Assembly (NCBI RefSeq): GCF_004348345.1
Contig: NZ_SMJZ01000003.1
Location: forward strand, 1 to 64,000
Source of the DNA: Nonomuraea longispora
GTDB lineage: Bacteria; Actinomycetota; Actinomycetes; Streptosporangiales; Streptosporangiaceae
Direction of reading: 5' to 3'
DNA length: 64,000 bases
Shown piece by piece: positions 28,462-38,443 of this stretch. The number at the start of each line of letters is the position of its first letter. The first letter of the stretch is position 1. Below the pieces are notes generated by a model. The model had not been told where the DNA came from, made no database searches, and saw only the letters and a list, made by a program, of their open reading frames with translations. The translations under genes and the position numbers were made by a program.

Positions 28462-29445
28462 TCAGGCGTCGTTGAGCGGCTCGCCGAGCCGACGGCGGAA
28501 CAACGTCACCCACTTGCCGTGCAGGCCCGTCGCCCGCCCGTCGACCCGGGTCGCGGTGACCTCGGCGCCGGGCTCCTCCGCGGCCGTAGCCGCCGCAAGG
28601 TAAATCGGTTGCAGTGCTTCGCCACGTGCGGGTGTGGGCTCAGGCCACAACCCCAACGCAGCGCACACCGACGGTAGCACCGCGTAAGCGGCCTGTGCGT
28701 AACCTCGGTCAGATGGATGGAATCGATCCGGTCCGAACATTTCTGTCGGATTTGTCGCGAACTCCGGCCCCAGGACGTCCGCGAACGCCACCGTGCGGCC
28801 GCCCGCGTCCACCACCGCCACCGTCTGCGCCGCCGCGAGCTGGCGGCTCCAGCGCCGCGTCACCCAGCGCAGCGGCTGCGCGATCGGCCGCACCGTGCCG
28901 AGGTCGGGGCACGTGCCCACGACCACCTCCGCCCCCGCGTCCCGCAGGCGCCGCACGGCCTTGGTCAGATGGCGTACGGCCGTCGCGGGCGGTGTCTGCG
29001 TGATGATGTCGTTCGCCCCGACGAAGATCACCGCCACGTCGGGTCCCATGGGCAGGACGGCGTCGACCTGCTCTCCCAGCTCGGCCGACGGGGTGCCCGA
29101 CTTGCCGACCACGAGGAGGCGCACCGGCCGCTCCGCCACCGCTGCCAGGCCGTTGGCCAGCAGGACGCCGGGGGTGTGGCCGGGCTCGCTCACACCGAGC
29201 CCCACGGACGTGGAGTCGCCCAGCATGGCCAGCCTGAGCGGCACGCCGGAGTAGTCGCCGTACGTGCCGTCGCAGACCGGTCCGTCCAGGCCGTGCGGCT
29301 GCCCGATGACCCTGCGCGCGAGCATTCCTTCGGCGATCAGCAGTCCGTACGCCGTGGCGCCCAGGGCGGTCAGCCCGCCGCCCCCGAGCGCCGCCGCCGT
29401 CGCGATCCTCCGCGCCGCCCGCGCCACGCCAGCTGCCCACACCAC
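28462..29445 (-). CDS. SGNH/GDSL hydrolase with N-terminal membrane segment
   Basis: 327 residues. Block I MLGDSTSVGLG (Ser nucleophile), block III FVGANDIITQT (Asn) and block V DRFHPSDRGYAQ (Asp and His) of the SGNH fold are intact, so it should be an active esterase or lipase. A hydrophobic N-terminal stretch (ATAAALGGGGLTALGATAYGLLIAEG) makes it secreted or membrane-anchored. GTG 29445 is chosen because GAGGAGGT lies seven bases before it; the in-frame ATG at 29487 has no such site. In mycobacteria a related hydrolase sits between thiolase and cbs in the same way. Confidence 0.82.
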   Translation of the reverse strand: MVWAAGVARAARRIATAAALGGGGLTALGATAYGLLIAEGMLARRVIGQPHGLDGPVCDGTYGDYSGVPLRLAMLGDSTSVGLGVSEPGHTPGVLLANGLAAVAERPVRLLVVGKSGTPSAELGEQVDAVLPMGPDVAVIFVGANDIITQTPPATAVRHLTKAVRRLRDAGAEVVVGTCPDLGTVRPIAQPLRWVTRRWSRQLAAAQTVAVVDAGGRTVAFADVLGPEFATNPTEMFGPDRFHPSDRGYAQAAYAVLPSVCAALGLWPEPTPARGEALQPIYLAAATAAEEPGAEVTATRVDGRATGLHGKWVTLFRRRLGEPLNDA

Positions 29446-29573
29446 GTACGTGACCTCCTCGGTCGAACTCGGCGGTAGCGTTTGCATGAAAACTAACCGA
29501 GGCCCCGCCACCCCCTGGGGACCTCGGCCACAGGCAAGCTGATCAAGCTTCGGCAAAGAAGGTGAACACCTCG

Positions 29574-30944
<1,371 letters not shown>

Positions 30945-30956
30945 GCCCCGCTCCTC

Positions 30957-30979
30957 AGGCCGCCGCCCGGCGGCGGCCT
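30957..30979. terminator. Bidirectional hairpin terminator after cbs
   Basis: AGGCCGCCGC / GCGGCGGCCT, a perfect 10-bp stem with loop CCG, between the convergent cbs and imine-reductase-like genes. Confidence 0.7.
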
Positions 30980-30990
30980 GGGACGGGCGG

Positions 30991-31848
30991 TCAGGGCTTC
31001 CTGATCGACTCGATCACGGTGCTGATGCCCTCGTCGCCGCGCCCTTCGGCGACGGCCCGGTCGAACAACGCGTGCACCGCCTTCGGCACCGTGATCTCCA
31101 GCCCGGCCTCCTCCAGGGTCTCCACGACGTGGCCCATGCCGATCGCCTGCATGTGCATGGTGTTGTCCGTTCCCGGATGCACCCCGGCCGCGATCTCGGC
31201 CGCGATGATCTTGGCGAAGCCCATCGGGCCGTCGCCGCCCAGCTGCGTGAACGTCTCCTGCGCGAACGGCAGGAACTCCTCCGGCGAGACCCCCGCCGCG
31301 CGCATCAGGGCCAGGGCGTGCATGAAGGTCGTCAGGCCCGTGAAGAAGATCAGCAGCTGGGCCTGGTAGTACGTCATCGCCAGGCCCTGATCGGCGCCCA
31401 CGTACGTGACCTCGCTCAGCGCCGCCAGCGTGGCCGCGTGCCGGTCGAGAACGTCCTTGGGGCCGCTGTAGAACGTGTACGCCCCCTGCCGGCCGATCAC
31501 GGGCGGCGGCACCATGATGCCGCCCGTGATCAGGACGCCGCCGCGCCCCTCCACCCAGCGCGCCGCCGCGCGCAGCTCCTCCGGCGTGCCGGAACTGAGG
31601 TTGACCACCACCTTGCCGTCGAGCCGGGCGTCCCCGAGGCTGTCGTACATCGCCTGGTAGTGGGTCTGGCTGACCACCAGCAACCCGCCGTCGGCCGCCG
31701 TCGCCGCCCGCCTGGCGCCCTTGGCGACCAGTGGCCCGGCCTTGCTCGCCGTACGGTTCCACACGGCCACCCCGTGGCCCGCGGCGAGGAACGTCTCCGC
31801 CATCTTCGAGCCCATCGGGCCCAGTCCCACGACTGTCACATCACTCAT
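30991..31848 (-). CDS. Imine reductase-family NAD(P)H oxidoreductase
   Basis: 285 residues. The N-terminal Rossmann domain begins VTVVGLGPMGSKMAETFLAAGHGVAVWNRT. The later stretch YTFYSGPKDVLDRHAATL and LAMTYYQAQLLIFFTGLTTFMHALALMRAAGV follows the imine-reductase pattern rather than plain 3-hydroxyisobutyrate dehydrogenases. At the position where these enzymes have Asp or Tyr this protein appears to have Tyr, giving a Y-type active site (alignment inferred by eye). ATG 31848 has a G-rich AGGGTGG site upstream. Such enzymes occur in secondary metabolism; it is divergent from the AfsR-like gene (63-bp gap). Confidence 0.75.
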   Translation of the reverse strand: MSDVTVVGLGPMGSKMAETFLAAGHGVAVWNRTASKAGPLVAKGARRAATAADGGLLVVSQTHYQAMYDSLGDARLDGKVVVNLSSGTPEELRAAARWVEGRGGVLITGGIMVPPPVIGRQGAYTFYSGPKDVLDRHAATLAALSEVTYVGADQGLAMTYYQAQLLIFFTGLTTFMHALALMRAAGVSPEEFLPFAQETFTQLGGDGPMGFAKIIAAEIAAGVHPGTDNTMHMQAIGMGHVVETLEEAGLEITVPKAVHALFDRAVAEGRGDEGISTVIESIRKP

Positions 31849-31911
31849 GCCCGCCACCCTGCGGCACGGCGCTTCGGAATTCCTTCGGGCACGCTACGGG
31901 TTGGTCCTTAC

Positions 31912-34900
31912 GTGGTGCGTTTCGCGGTGCTCGGCCCTCTGGAGGTCCGGGCGGAGGACGGGTCGCCCGTACGGGTGGCCGAGTTCAAGGTGCGCGCGCT
32001 CCTCGCCGACCTGATCGCCCACGGCGGCGGGCCGCTCACGCCCGACCGGCTCATCGACGACCTCTGGGGTGCGCGGCCTCCCCGCAACCCGGCGGGCACC
32101 CTGCAGGCCCGCGTCTCCCAGCTGCGCCGCTCGCTCGGCGATCCCTCCCACGTCACGCTCGGGCCCGGCGGTTACGCGCTGGCCGGTCACGACTGCGACG
32201 CCGCCCGGTTCCGCGCGCTGCTCGCCCGACGCTCCACCCGCCCGCACGCGCGTGCGGCGGAGCTCGACGAGGCCCTGGCACTGTGGCGCGGGCCCGCTTA
32301 CGCCGACTTCGCCGACGCGGGCTTCGCCAGGGCCGAGGCGGCGAGCCTGGAGGAGGCACGACTGGCCGCGCTGGAGGAACAGGCGGAGCTGCACCTCGCC
32401 CTCGGCCGGCCCGTGGACCTCGCCACCCTGGTCGCCCGTCACCCGCTGCGCGAGCGGCTGGTGGCCGCGCACATGAAGGCCCTCTACCGGGGCGGGCGGC
32501 AGGGCGAGGCGCTGGCGGCGTACGGGGAGCTGCGTGAGCGGCTGGCGGACGAGCTGGGCCTGGACCCGTCGCCGGACGTCGCCGCGCTGCACCAGGCGAT
32601 CCTGCGCCACGACCCGGACCTCGCCGCTCCCACCCCTCACCCGGCCGCTCAGACCGCTCGCCCGGCTGCTGGCGCGGCCTCCCATGCGGGCGGGCGTCCG
32701 TCCGCCGAGCCGCCCCCGGACGCGGCGGCCTCGAACGGGGGCCTGCCCGCGCCGCTCACGGAGCTGGTCGGGCGGGAGGAGGAGCTGGCGGAGGTACGCG
32801 GCCTGCTCGCCGAGCACCGCCTGGTGACGCTCACGGGCACGGGCGGCGTCGGCAAGACGAGGCTCGCCCTGTCCGCCGCCCACGCATTGTCCGCCGCCCA
32901 CGCCCTGTCCGCCACCGCCCCCGACGGAGTGCGGTGGGTGGAGCTGGCGGGGGCGGTGGACGTCGCCGAGGCGGTTGCCGCCGTGCTCGGCCTCCGCGAC
33001 GACGACGCCGTGCCGCCGGCGCGCCGGCTGGCCGGCGCGCTGGCGGGCAAACGCGCGCTGCTGGTGCTCGACAACTGCGAGCACCTGGTGGAACGGGCGG
33101 CCGAGCTGACGTCGGCCCTGCTGCGGTCCGCCCCCGGGTTGCGCGTGCTGGCCACCAGCCAGGAGCCGCTGGGAGTGAGCGGCGAACGTGTCCACGTTGT
33201 GCCGCCGCTGCCCCTCGCCGAGGCGGCGCGGCTGTTCACCTCCAGGGCGGGCGTGGACCCGGGCGAGGCCGTCGACACGATCTGCCGGCGGCTCGACGGC
33301 ATCCCGCTGGCCCTGGAGCTGGCCGCCACCCGCGTACGCGCCTTCGGGGTGCGGGAGCTCGCGGACCGCCTGGACGACCGGTTCAGGCTGCTCAACGTCG
33401 GCGTGCGGGGCGCGCCCGCCCGGCAGCGCACGCTCAGGGCGATGATCGACTGGAGCTGGGAGCTGCTGACCTGCCAGGAGCGGGTGGTGCTGCGCCGGCT
33501 CGCCGTGCACACCGACGGGTGCACGCTGGAAGCCGCCGAGCAGGTGTGCGCCGAGCCCGGGGTCGACGTGCTCGACACGCTGGCCAGGCTGGTGGACCGG
33601 TCGCTGGTGGTGAGGGCGCCCGGTCCTCGCTACCGGCTGCTGGAGTCCGTGGCGGCCTACTGCGTGGAGCGGCTGCGGGAGGCGGGCGAGCACGAGCTGA
33701 TCAGGGAGCGCCACGCCCGGCACTACACCGCCATGGCCGAGCGCGCCGACCTGCGAGGCCCCGGGCAGCGGGAGTGGCTGGCCAGGCTCGACGCCGACCA
33801 CGCCAATCTGCGGCTGGCCACCGAGGGGCCGTACGCGCTGCGCCTGGTGAACGCCCTGGCCTGGTACTGGGTCCTGCGCGACCGCCTGCGCGAGGCCCGG
33901 CGCTGCCTGGCCGCCGCGATCGCGGGTGGGGGAGCGGCCGGCGAGGTGGCGCGGGCGTCGGTCTGGCTGGCGGGCATCGAACGGCTGATCGGGGTGCCGG
34001 CCTCGCCCGTACGGTATGCCGGGCTCGACCGGGCGGGCACGGCGCTGGCCGACTGGTTCCTCAGCCATGTCCACTGGGCCTACGGCGACCGGGAGGCGCA
34101 CGAGGCGGCGGCGGACCGGGCGCTGGCGGCGTACGAGGAGCTGGGCGATCGGTGGGGTGCGGCGGCGGCGCTGTGCCTGCGCGCCAAGCTCGCCGTCGGC
34201 CGCGGCGACCTGGCGGCGATGGAACGCGACGCTGAGCGTGGGCTGACGCTGTTCGGGGAGCTGGGCGACGCGTGGGGGCAGATGGAGGCCATGGACGCGC
34301 TCGACCGGGCGGCCGAGATCCGCGGCGACTACGCGAGGGCCGCCGGCCTGCGCGAGCGGGCGCTGCGGCTGGCGGAGGAGCTGGGGTTCGAGGTGTCGTT
34401 CAAGCTGGCGGGGCTCGGGCGGATGGCGCTGCTGGCGGGCGACCACGAGCGGGCCGACGACTACCACGAGCGCGCCAGGCGGCTGGCGGTCGAGCAGTCG
34501 TACAAACCCGCAGAGGAGAATGCCGTGCTCGGCCTGGCCATGAGCGCCAGGCGGCGGGGCCGCTACGAGCAGGCGGAGTCCTACCTGGAGCCCGTGCTCG
34601 GCTGGCTGAGGCACGTGCGGGGGACCCCCGGAATCGCGTTCGTCATGGCCGAGCTGGGGTTCGCCGCGGAGCAGCGCGGCGACGCGGAGCTCGCGCTGAC
34701 CAGGCAGTGCGAAGGGTACGAAGCGGCGCGGGCGACCGGTGATCCACGCGCGATCGCCCTCTCCCTCGAAGGGCTGGCCGGCGCCCTGTCGATCCGTCCC
34801 GGCGGGCAACCCGGCGGGAACGACCACGCGGCCGCCAGGCTGATCGGGGCGGCGAGCGCCCTCAGGGAGGCCGTGGGGACGCCGCTGCCGTCCGGCGAGC

Positions 34901-35118
34901 GGTGGGACGTCGACCGGGTCACCCGGCGCCTGCGAGCCGCACTGGGCGACGAGGCGTACGGGCGGGCCCTGCGGTCAGGGCAGCGGGAACTCGGCGACCA
35001 CTTCCCACGCGCCCTCGGAGGACGGTCCGGCGTAGAGCCTGCCGCCCAGCGCCTCGACCCGCTCGGCCATCCCGACCAGCCCGAACCCGCCGCCGAGGCG
35101 GGCGACCCGCGGGTCTGA
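31912..35118 (+). CDS. AfsR/SARP-type regulator with NB-ARC ATPase and TPR domains
   Basis: 1068 residues. Residues 1-95 form a winged-helix OmpR-like DNA-binding domain (FAVLGPLEVRAEDGSPVRVAEFKVRALLADL) followed by a bacterial transcriptional activation domain to about 240. A linker leads to an NTPase: P-loop TGTGGVGKTRLAL, LLVLDNCEHL and GIPLALELAATR. The C-terminal third is TPR-like helical repeats. This is the layout of AfsR, a pathway activator. Directly after the P-loop, three 18-bp tandem units (32866-32919) add about 12 residues. The start GTG 31912 or 31915 has no Shine-Dalgarno site. The last 144 bases overlap the convergent kinase gene, giving an atypical tail. Confidence 0.88.
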   Translation: MVRFAVLGPLEVRAEDGSPVRVAEFKVRALLADLIAHGGGPLTPDRLIDDLWGARPPRNPAGTLQARVSQLRRSLGDPSHVTLGPGGYALAGHDCDAARFRALLARRSTRPHARAAELDEALALWRGPAYADFADAGFARAEAASLEEARLAALEEQAELHLALGRPVDLATLVARHPLRERLVAAHMKALYRGGRQGEALAAYGELRERLADELGLDPSPDVAALHQAILRHDPDLAAPTPHPAAQTARPAAGAASHAGGRPSAEPPPDAAASNGGLPAPLTELVGREEELAEVRGLLAEHRLVTLTGTGGVGKTRLALSAAHALSAAHALSATAPDGVRWVELAGAVDVAEAVAAVLGLRDDDAVPPARRLAGALAGKRALLVLDNCEHLVERAAELTSALLRSAPGLRVLATSQEPLGVSGERVHVVPPLPLAEAARLFTSRAGVDPGEAVDTICRRLDGIPLALELAATRVRAFGVRELADRLDDRFRLLNVGVRGAPARQRTLRAMIDWSWELLTCQERVVLRRLAVHTDGCTLEAAEQVCAEPGVDVLDTLARLVDRSLVVRAPGPRYRLLESVAAYCVERLREAGEHELIRERHARHYTAMAERADLRGPGQREWLARLDADHANLRLATEGPYALRLVNALAWYWVLRDRLREARRCLAAAIAGGGAAGEVARASVWLAGIERLIGVPASPVRYAGLDRAGTALADWFLSHVHWAYGDREAHEAAADRALAAYEELGDRWGAAAALCLRAKLAVGRGDLAAMERDAERGLTLFGELGDAWGQMEAMDALDRAAEIRGDYARAAGLRERALRLAEELGFEVSFKLAGLGRMALLAGDHERADDYHERARRLAVEQSYKPAEENAVLGLAMSARRRGRYEQAESYLEPVLGWLRHVRGTPGIAFVMAELGFAAEQRGDAELALTRQCEGYEAARATGDPRAIALSLEGLAGALSIRPGGQPGGNDHAAARLIGAASALREAVGTPLPSGERWDVDRVTRRLRAALGDEAYGRALRSGQRELGDHFPRALGGRSGVEPAAQRLDPLGHPDQPEPAAEAGDPRV
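32866..32919 (+). repeat. Three 18-bp tandem units inside the AfsR-like gene
   Basis: Consecutive copies of GCCCTGTCCGCCGCCCAC (second copy GCATTG..., third ending ACCGCC) encode ALSAAH, ALSAAH and ALSATA in the helix following Walker A. In-frame slippage is the likely origin. Confidence 0.85.
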
Positions 35119-36117
35119 GGCGGCCCCGAAATTCCGCACCCGCAGCGTCACCACCTGCCCGTGACGCCGTAAGCCGGCCTCCACCCAGGCGGCGTGGGAG
35201 GCGTGTTTGCGCACGTTCGTGAGCGACTCCTGCAGCACTCGGTGCAGGGTGGTCATCACCTCGGGAGGCAGCGTGCGATCGTCGATCCCCTGGCCGATCT
35301 CGAACGCCACCTTCGGCCCGTCGGAGGAGAACTTCTCGGTCAGCATCCGCAGGTCGGCCAGCGTGACGCCCGGCCTGCGGGACGGGTCGTCCTCCGTGCG
35401 CAACACCGTCACCATGCGGCGCATCGAGGTCAGGGCGTCGGAACCGGCCGTGGCGATCGCGTCCAGCGCGGGCGCCACCGCGTCGGGGCTGGTCTGGGCG
35501 ACCGTTCTCGCGGCCTGGGCCTGGACCACGATGCCGGTGATGTAATGGGCGACCAGGTCGTGCAGCTCCCTGGCCAGTTCCAGGCGTTCCGCCCTGCGCA
35601 CCGAGTGGACCGCCTCCCTGCGGCGCTCAAGCTGGAATCGGAGGTAGCCGCCGATGCCGGCCGTCATCGACCAGCCCGCGAACAGCAGGAACGAGAAGAT
35701 CAGCCCTGAGCTGTTGTAGTCGCGCCCGATGGACTCCGACATCAGGACGACCAGCGACACGCACGCCAGACCCGCCGCCCGTCGTACCGGCTCCACGTGC
35801 CGCAGCACGCCGATGAGCAGGATGAGCATCGACCCGGTCTCCGCCATGCCGGGCACGCCCGCGAGCCCGGTGCCGCCGATCGTCAGGGAGGCGCCGAACG
35901 ACGTGGCCAGCACGGCGCCGAAGCCCCGCAGGCGGTGGCGGCGCCGCAACACCACGGCCGCGACGCCGGCCGCGCCGCAGACGGGGACCAGCCACTGGAA
36001 CCCGCCGATGGAATGGGCGATCACCAGGTCGATCAGCCACATCATGCCGAGCCAGCCGAGCATCGCCCACTCGCTCAGCCGGCGGACCCAGTACACGACG
36101 CGTTTGGAATCCCCCAC
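34975..36117 (-). CDS. NarL/DesK-type sensor histidine kinase
   Basis: 380 residues. About six hydrophobic helices (residues 10-170) form the sensor. A HisKA_3 dimerisation helix RLELARELHDLVAHYITGIV holds the phosphorylated His, and LQESLTNVRKHASHAAWVEA plus GGGFGLVGMAERV are the N and G boxes of the ATPase. GTG 36117 is chosen as the first start after the intergenic region; the G-rich leader CTGGGAC gives moderate support. No response regulator gene is adjacent, so the kinase is orphan here. Its 3' end overlaps the convergent AfsR-like gene by 144 bases. Confidence 0.85.
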   Translation of the reverse strand: MGDSKRVVYWVRRLSEWAMLGWLGMMWLIDLVIAHSIGGFQWLVPVCGAAGVAAVVLRRRHRLRGFGAVLATSFGASLTIGGTGLAGVPGMAETGSMLILLIGVLRHVEPVRRAAGLACVSLVVLMSESIGRDYNSSGLIFSFLLFAGWSMTAGIGGYLRFQLERRREAVHSVRRAERLELARELHDLVAHYITGIVVQAQAARTVAQTSPDAVAPALDAIATAGSDALTSMRRMVTVLRTEDDPSRRPGVTLADLRMLTEKFSSDGPKVAFEIGQGIDDRTLPPEVMTTLHRVLQESLTNVRKHASHAAWVEAGLRRHGQVVTLRVRNFGAASDPRVARLGGGFGLVGMAERVEALGGRLYAGPSSEGAWEVVAEFPLP

Positions 36118-36252
36118 GTCCCAGAGCCTAAGCCGCCAGTCGGAGGGCCGTATCAGCCATTCGGCCGAGCGGCCGCCCAAGAGACCAGACCTTGGGTCGA
36201 GGCGCGAGCCGGGCCCGTCGCCGATGCTGGAGACGTCGGAAGGGGACAGGAA

Positions 36253-36447
36253 ATGGTGGCCATCGGGTTCACACTGCTGGGTATCGGGCTGGCCGTCGGG
36301 GCGCTCCTCGCACTGGCCGACCCCGTGCTGCTCTCCCGCATCAACGGGGAGCACGCGGAGGGAAGCAGCGGCCGGTTCATCAAAGCGGACGTCGTACGGC
36401 TCCCGACCCGGAGGGGTGAGGACCGTCAGGAGCCCAGGGCCGCCTGA
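36253..36447 (+). CDS. Small membrane protein, unknown function
   Basis: 64 residues. MVAIGFTLLGIGLAVGALLALADPVLL is one membrane helix, followed by a polar, arginine-rich cytoplasmic tail (ADVVRLPTRRGEDRQEPRAA). A clear site AAGGGGACAGGAA precedes ATG 36253. It is divergent from the histidine kinase, so it could be a small partner of that sensor, but nothing in the sequence proves it. The 13-bp tandem repeat and a strong hairpin follow it. Confidence 0.6.
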   Translation: MVAIGFTLLGIGLAVGALLALADPVLLSRINGEHAEGSSGRFIKADVVRLPTRRGEDRQEPRAA

Positions 36448-36460
36448 CCATCCGTGGCCC

Positions 36461-36506
36461 GCGCGGGCATGGTGCGCGGGCATGGTGCGCGGGCATGGTG
36501 CGCGGG
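36461..36506 (+). repeat. 13-bp tandem repeat, 3.5 copies
   Basis: Three perfect copies of GCGCGGGCATGGT (36461, 36474, 36487) plus a partial fourth. Intergenic, just after the small membrane protein gene. The copy number is likely variable between strains. Confidence 0.9.
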
Positions 36507-36544
36507 CCCCGGCGGGCGTCCCTTGGGGAGGGCGTCGCGCCATC

Positions 36545-36578
36545 GGCCCGCGATCCGGAGGGGAACGGATCGCGGGCC
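36545..36578. terminator. Strong hairpin upstream of metB
   Basis: GGCCCGCGATCCG / CGGATCGCGGGCC, a perfect 13-bp stem with loop GAGGGGAA. It probably ends transcription of the small membrane protein gene. It stops 10 bases before the metB -10 box TAACGT, so it also overlaps the metB -35 region. Confidence 0.65.
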
Positions 36579-36600
36579 GATTTCCGTTAACGTGGCCTGT

Positions 36601-37740
36601 ATGAGCAACGGTTTTGAGACCCTGGCCATCCACGCAGGTCAGGAGCCCGACCCGCTGACCGGCGCGGTCGTGCCGCCGATCTACGCCACGTCCACTTACA
36701 AGCAGGACGGCGTGGGCGGCCTGCGTTCCGGATATGAGTACAGCCGTTCCGCCAACCCCACGAGGACCGCGCTCGAAGAGGCGCTGGCGGCGGTGGAGGG
36801 CGGGGCTCGCGGGCTCGCGTTCGCCTCGGGTCTTGCCGCCGAGGACACCCTCCTGCGCACGGTGTGCAAGCCGCAGGACCACGTGATCATCCCTAACGAC
36901 GCCTATGGGGGCACCTACCGCCTGTTCGCCAAGGTGAACGAACGCTGGGACCTCCACTACGACCCGGTCCCGCTGCACGACCTCGACGCCGTGGCCGCCG
37001 CGATGACGCAGAAGACGAAGATCGTGTGGGTCGAGACGCCCACCAACCCGCTGCTCGGCATCGCCGACATCGCGGCGCTGGCGCAACTGGCCCACGACAA
37101 CGGGTCGCTGCTGGTGGTCGACAACACGTTCGCCTCGCCCTACCTGCAGCAGCCGCTGTCGCTCGGCGCCGACGTCGTCGTGCACTCGACCACGAAATAC
37201 GTCGGCGGGCACTCCGACGTGGTCGGCGGAGCGCTGATCGCCGCCGACGGAGGGCTCGGCGAGGAGCTCGCCTACCACCAGAATGCGATCGGCGCCGTGG
37301 CCGGGCCGTTCGACGCCTGGCTGACGCTGCGCGGGCTCAAGACCCTCGGCGTGCGCATGGACCGCCACTGCGACAACGCCGAACGCATCGTCCACCTGCT
37401 GCTCGCCCACCCGCGCGTCACCAGCGTGCTCTATCCGGGCCTTTCCGAGCACGCCGGGCACGAGGTCGCGGTCAAGCAGATGAAGAGGTTCGGGGGCATG
37501 GTGTCGTTCCGCGTCGCCGGCGGCGAGGCGGAGGCCGTGGCGGTGTGCGACAGGGCCAAGCTGTTCACGCTGGGGGAGTCGCTCGGCGGCGTCGAGTCGC
37601 TCATCGAGCACCCCGGCCGGATGACCCACGCCTCCGCGGCCGGGTCTCCACTCGAGGTGCCCGCCGACCTGGTGCGGCTGTCGGTCGGCATCGAGACCGT
37701 CGACGACCTGCTGGCCGACCTCACCCAGGCGCTCGGCTAA
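36601..37740 (+). CDS. metB: Cystathionine gamma-synthase
   Basis: 379 residues of the Cys/Met-metabolism PLP family. FETLAIHAGQEPDPLTGAV at the N-terminus, YSRSANPTRTALEEALAAVEGG, the PLP aspartate region LVVDNTFASPYLQQ and the Schiff-base lysine in VVVHSTTKYVGGHSDVVGG are all present. It joins O-succinyl- or O-acetylhomoserine to cysteine; gamma-synthase versus gamma-lyase activity cannot be settled from sequence. ATG 36601 follows TAACGT by seven bases with no Shine-Dalgarno site, so a leaderless mRNA is likely. Its stop overlaps the convergent membrane protein stop by four bases. Confidence 0.88.
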   Translation: MSNGFETLAIHAGQEPDPLTGAVVPPIYATSTYKQDGVGGLRSGYEYSRSANPTRTALEEALAAVEGGARGLAFASGLAAEDTLLRTVCKPQDHVIIPNDAYGGTYRLFAKVNERWDLHYDPVPLHDLDAVAAAMTQKTKIVWVETPTNPLLGIADIAALAQLAHDNGSLLVVDNTFASPYLQQPLSLGADVVVHSTTKYVGGHSDVVGGALIAADGGLGEELAYHQNAIGAVAGPFDAWLTLRGLKTLGVRMDRHCDNAERIVHLLLAHPRVTSVLYPGLSEHAGHEVAVKQMKRFGGMVSFRVAGGEAEAVAVCDRAKLFTLGESLGGVESLIEHPGRMTHASAAGSPLEVPADLVRLSVGIETVDDLLADLTQALG

Positions 37741-38168
37741 CCAGGCACCACCATCAGGAACAGGATGACCAGCCAGATCACCGACAGGAGCCCGCTGATC
37801 GCGGCGATCCGGCCGTTCTGCACCTTCGCGTCGTCGTACGTGTCCTCGTTGGAGAGGGCGCGGACGGCGGCGCGCAGGTCGCGGTCGATGATGACGAGCA
37901 GCACGGCGGCCACGATGAACAACGTCATCGACGCCGTCATGTACCACCGGCCGAGCACCCCGCCACCGAGGACGATGCCGAGGATCAGCCCGAACGCGAA
38001 GACGCCCAGGCTGCCGAGGCTGTAGACCCTCGTCATACGCTGGATGTTCTGCAGCACGGGCACGTTCTTGGTGCGGATGACGCGCGGGGCGGCCATCGTC
38101 GCGGCGGTGAGCGGGCCGATCGTGAAGATCGAGAATCCGACGTGCAGCCAGAGAAGCAGGGACGACAT
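37737..38168 (-). CDS. Four-helix membrane protein, unknown function
   Basis: 143 residues with four hydrophobic helices (LLLWLHVGFSIFTIGPLTAAT, VYSLGSLGVFAFGLILGIVLG, WYMTASMTLFIVAAVLLVIID and IAAISGLLSVIWLVILFLMVV) and a helix with a conserved-looking His near the N-terminus. It resembles DUF2269-type integral membrane proteins, but I am not sure of the family. ATG 38168 follows TAGTCT (38176-38181 on the minus strand) by seven bases, a leaderless arrangement. The promoter overlaps the 3' end of the 41-residue gene upstream. Confidence 0.65.
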   Translation of the reverse strand: MSSLLLWLHVGFSIFTIGPLTAATMAAPRVIRTKNVPVLQNIQRMTRVYSLGSLGVFAFGLILGIVLGGGVLGRWYMTASMTLFIVAAVLLVIIDRDLRAAVRALSNEDTYDDAKVQNGRIAAISGLLSVIWLVILFLMVVPG

Positions 38169-38178
38169 GCCGGAGAGA

Positions 38179-38304
38179 CTAGTCCCCGGCGATCTCGGCC
38201 GGGGAGTCGACACTCTCTTTGCCGTCTTCCGCGCAGCGCATGATCAGCTCGGTCATCACCACGGCGACGACCATGAGCACGATGAGGAGAACCATGGCAA
38301 TCAT
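38179..38304 (-). CDS. 41-residue single-helix membrane protein
   Basis: A very small gene: MIAMVLLIVLMVVAVVMTEL is one membrane helix, followed by an acidic tail (EDGKESVDSPAEIAGD) with one Cys. GGAGGAGG lies five to ten bases before ATG 38304, one of the best Shine-Dalgarno sites in the window, which is the main reason to accept it. It has no recognisable family. It is upstream of and co-oriented with the four-helix membrane protein (ten-base gap), so the two may work together. Confidence 0.65.
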   Translation of the reverse strand: MIAMVLLIVLMVVAVVMTELIMRCAEDGKESVDSPAEIAGD

Positions 38305-38443
38305 GCGGCCTCCTCCTTCCCCGTCTGTGCCGTAAATACCGTCCGTAATGACTAGACGAGCTCGCAACGGAACAAGTTCGGTGCGGGTATGGTTGGTCAC
38401 CGTTCGCTTTCTCTTACCGCAAGGGCACAAGGGGGTGCCGTCC

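Noticed and set aside
36461-36506. Possible CRISPR-like repeat
   Set aside because: Units are 13 bp, directly adjacent, without spacers, and no cas gene is present.
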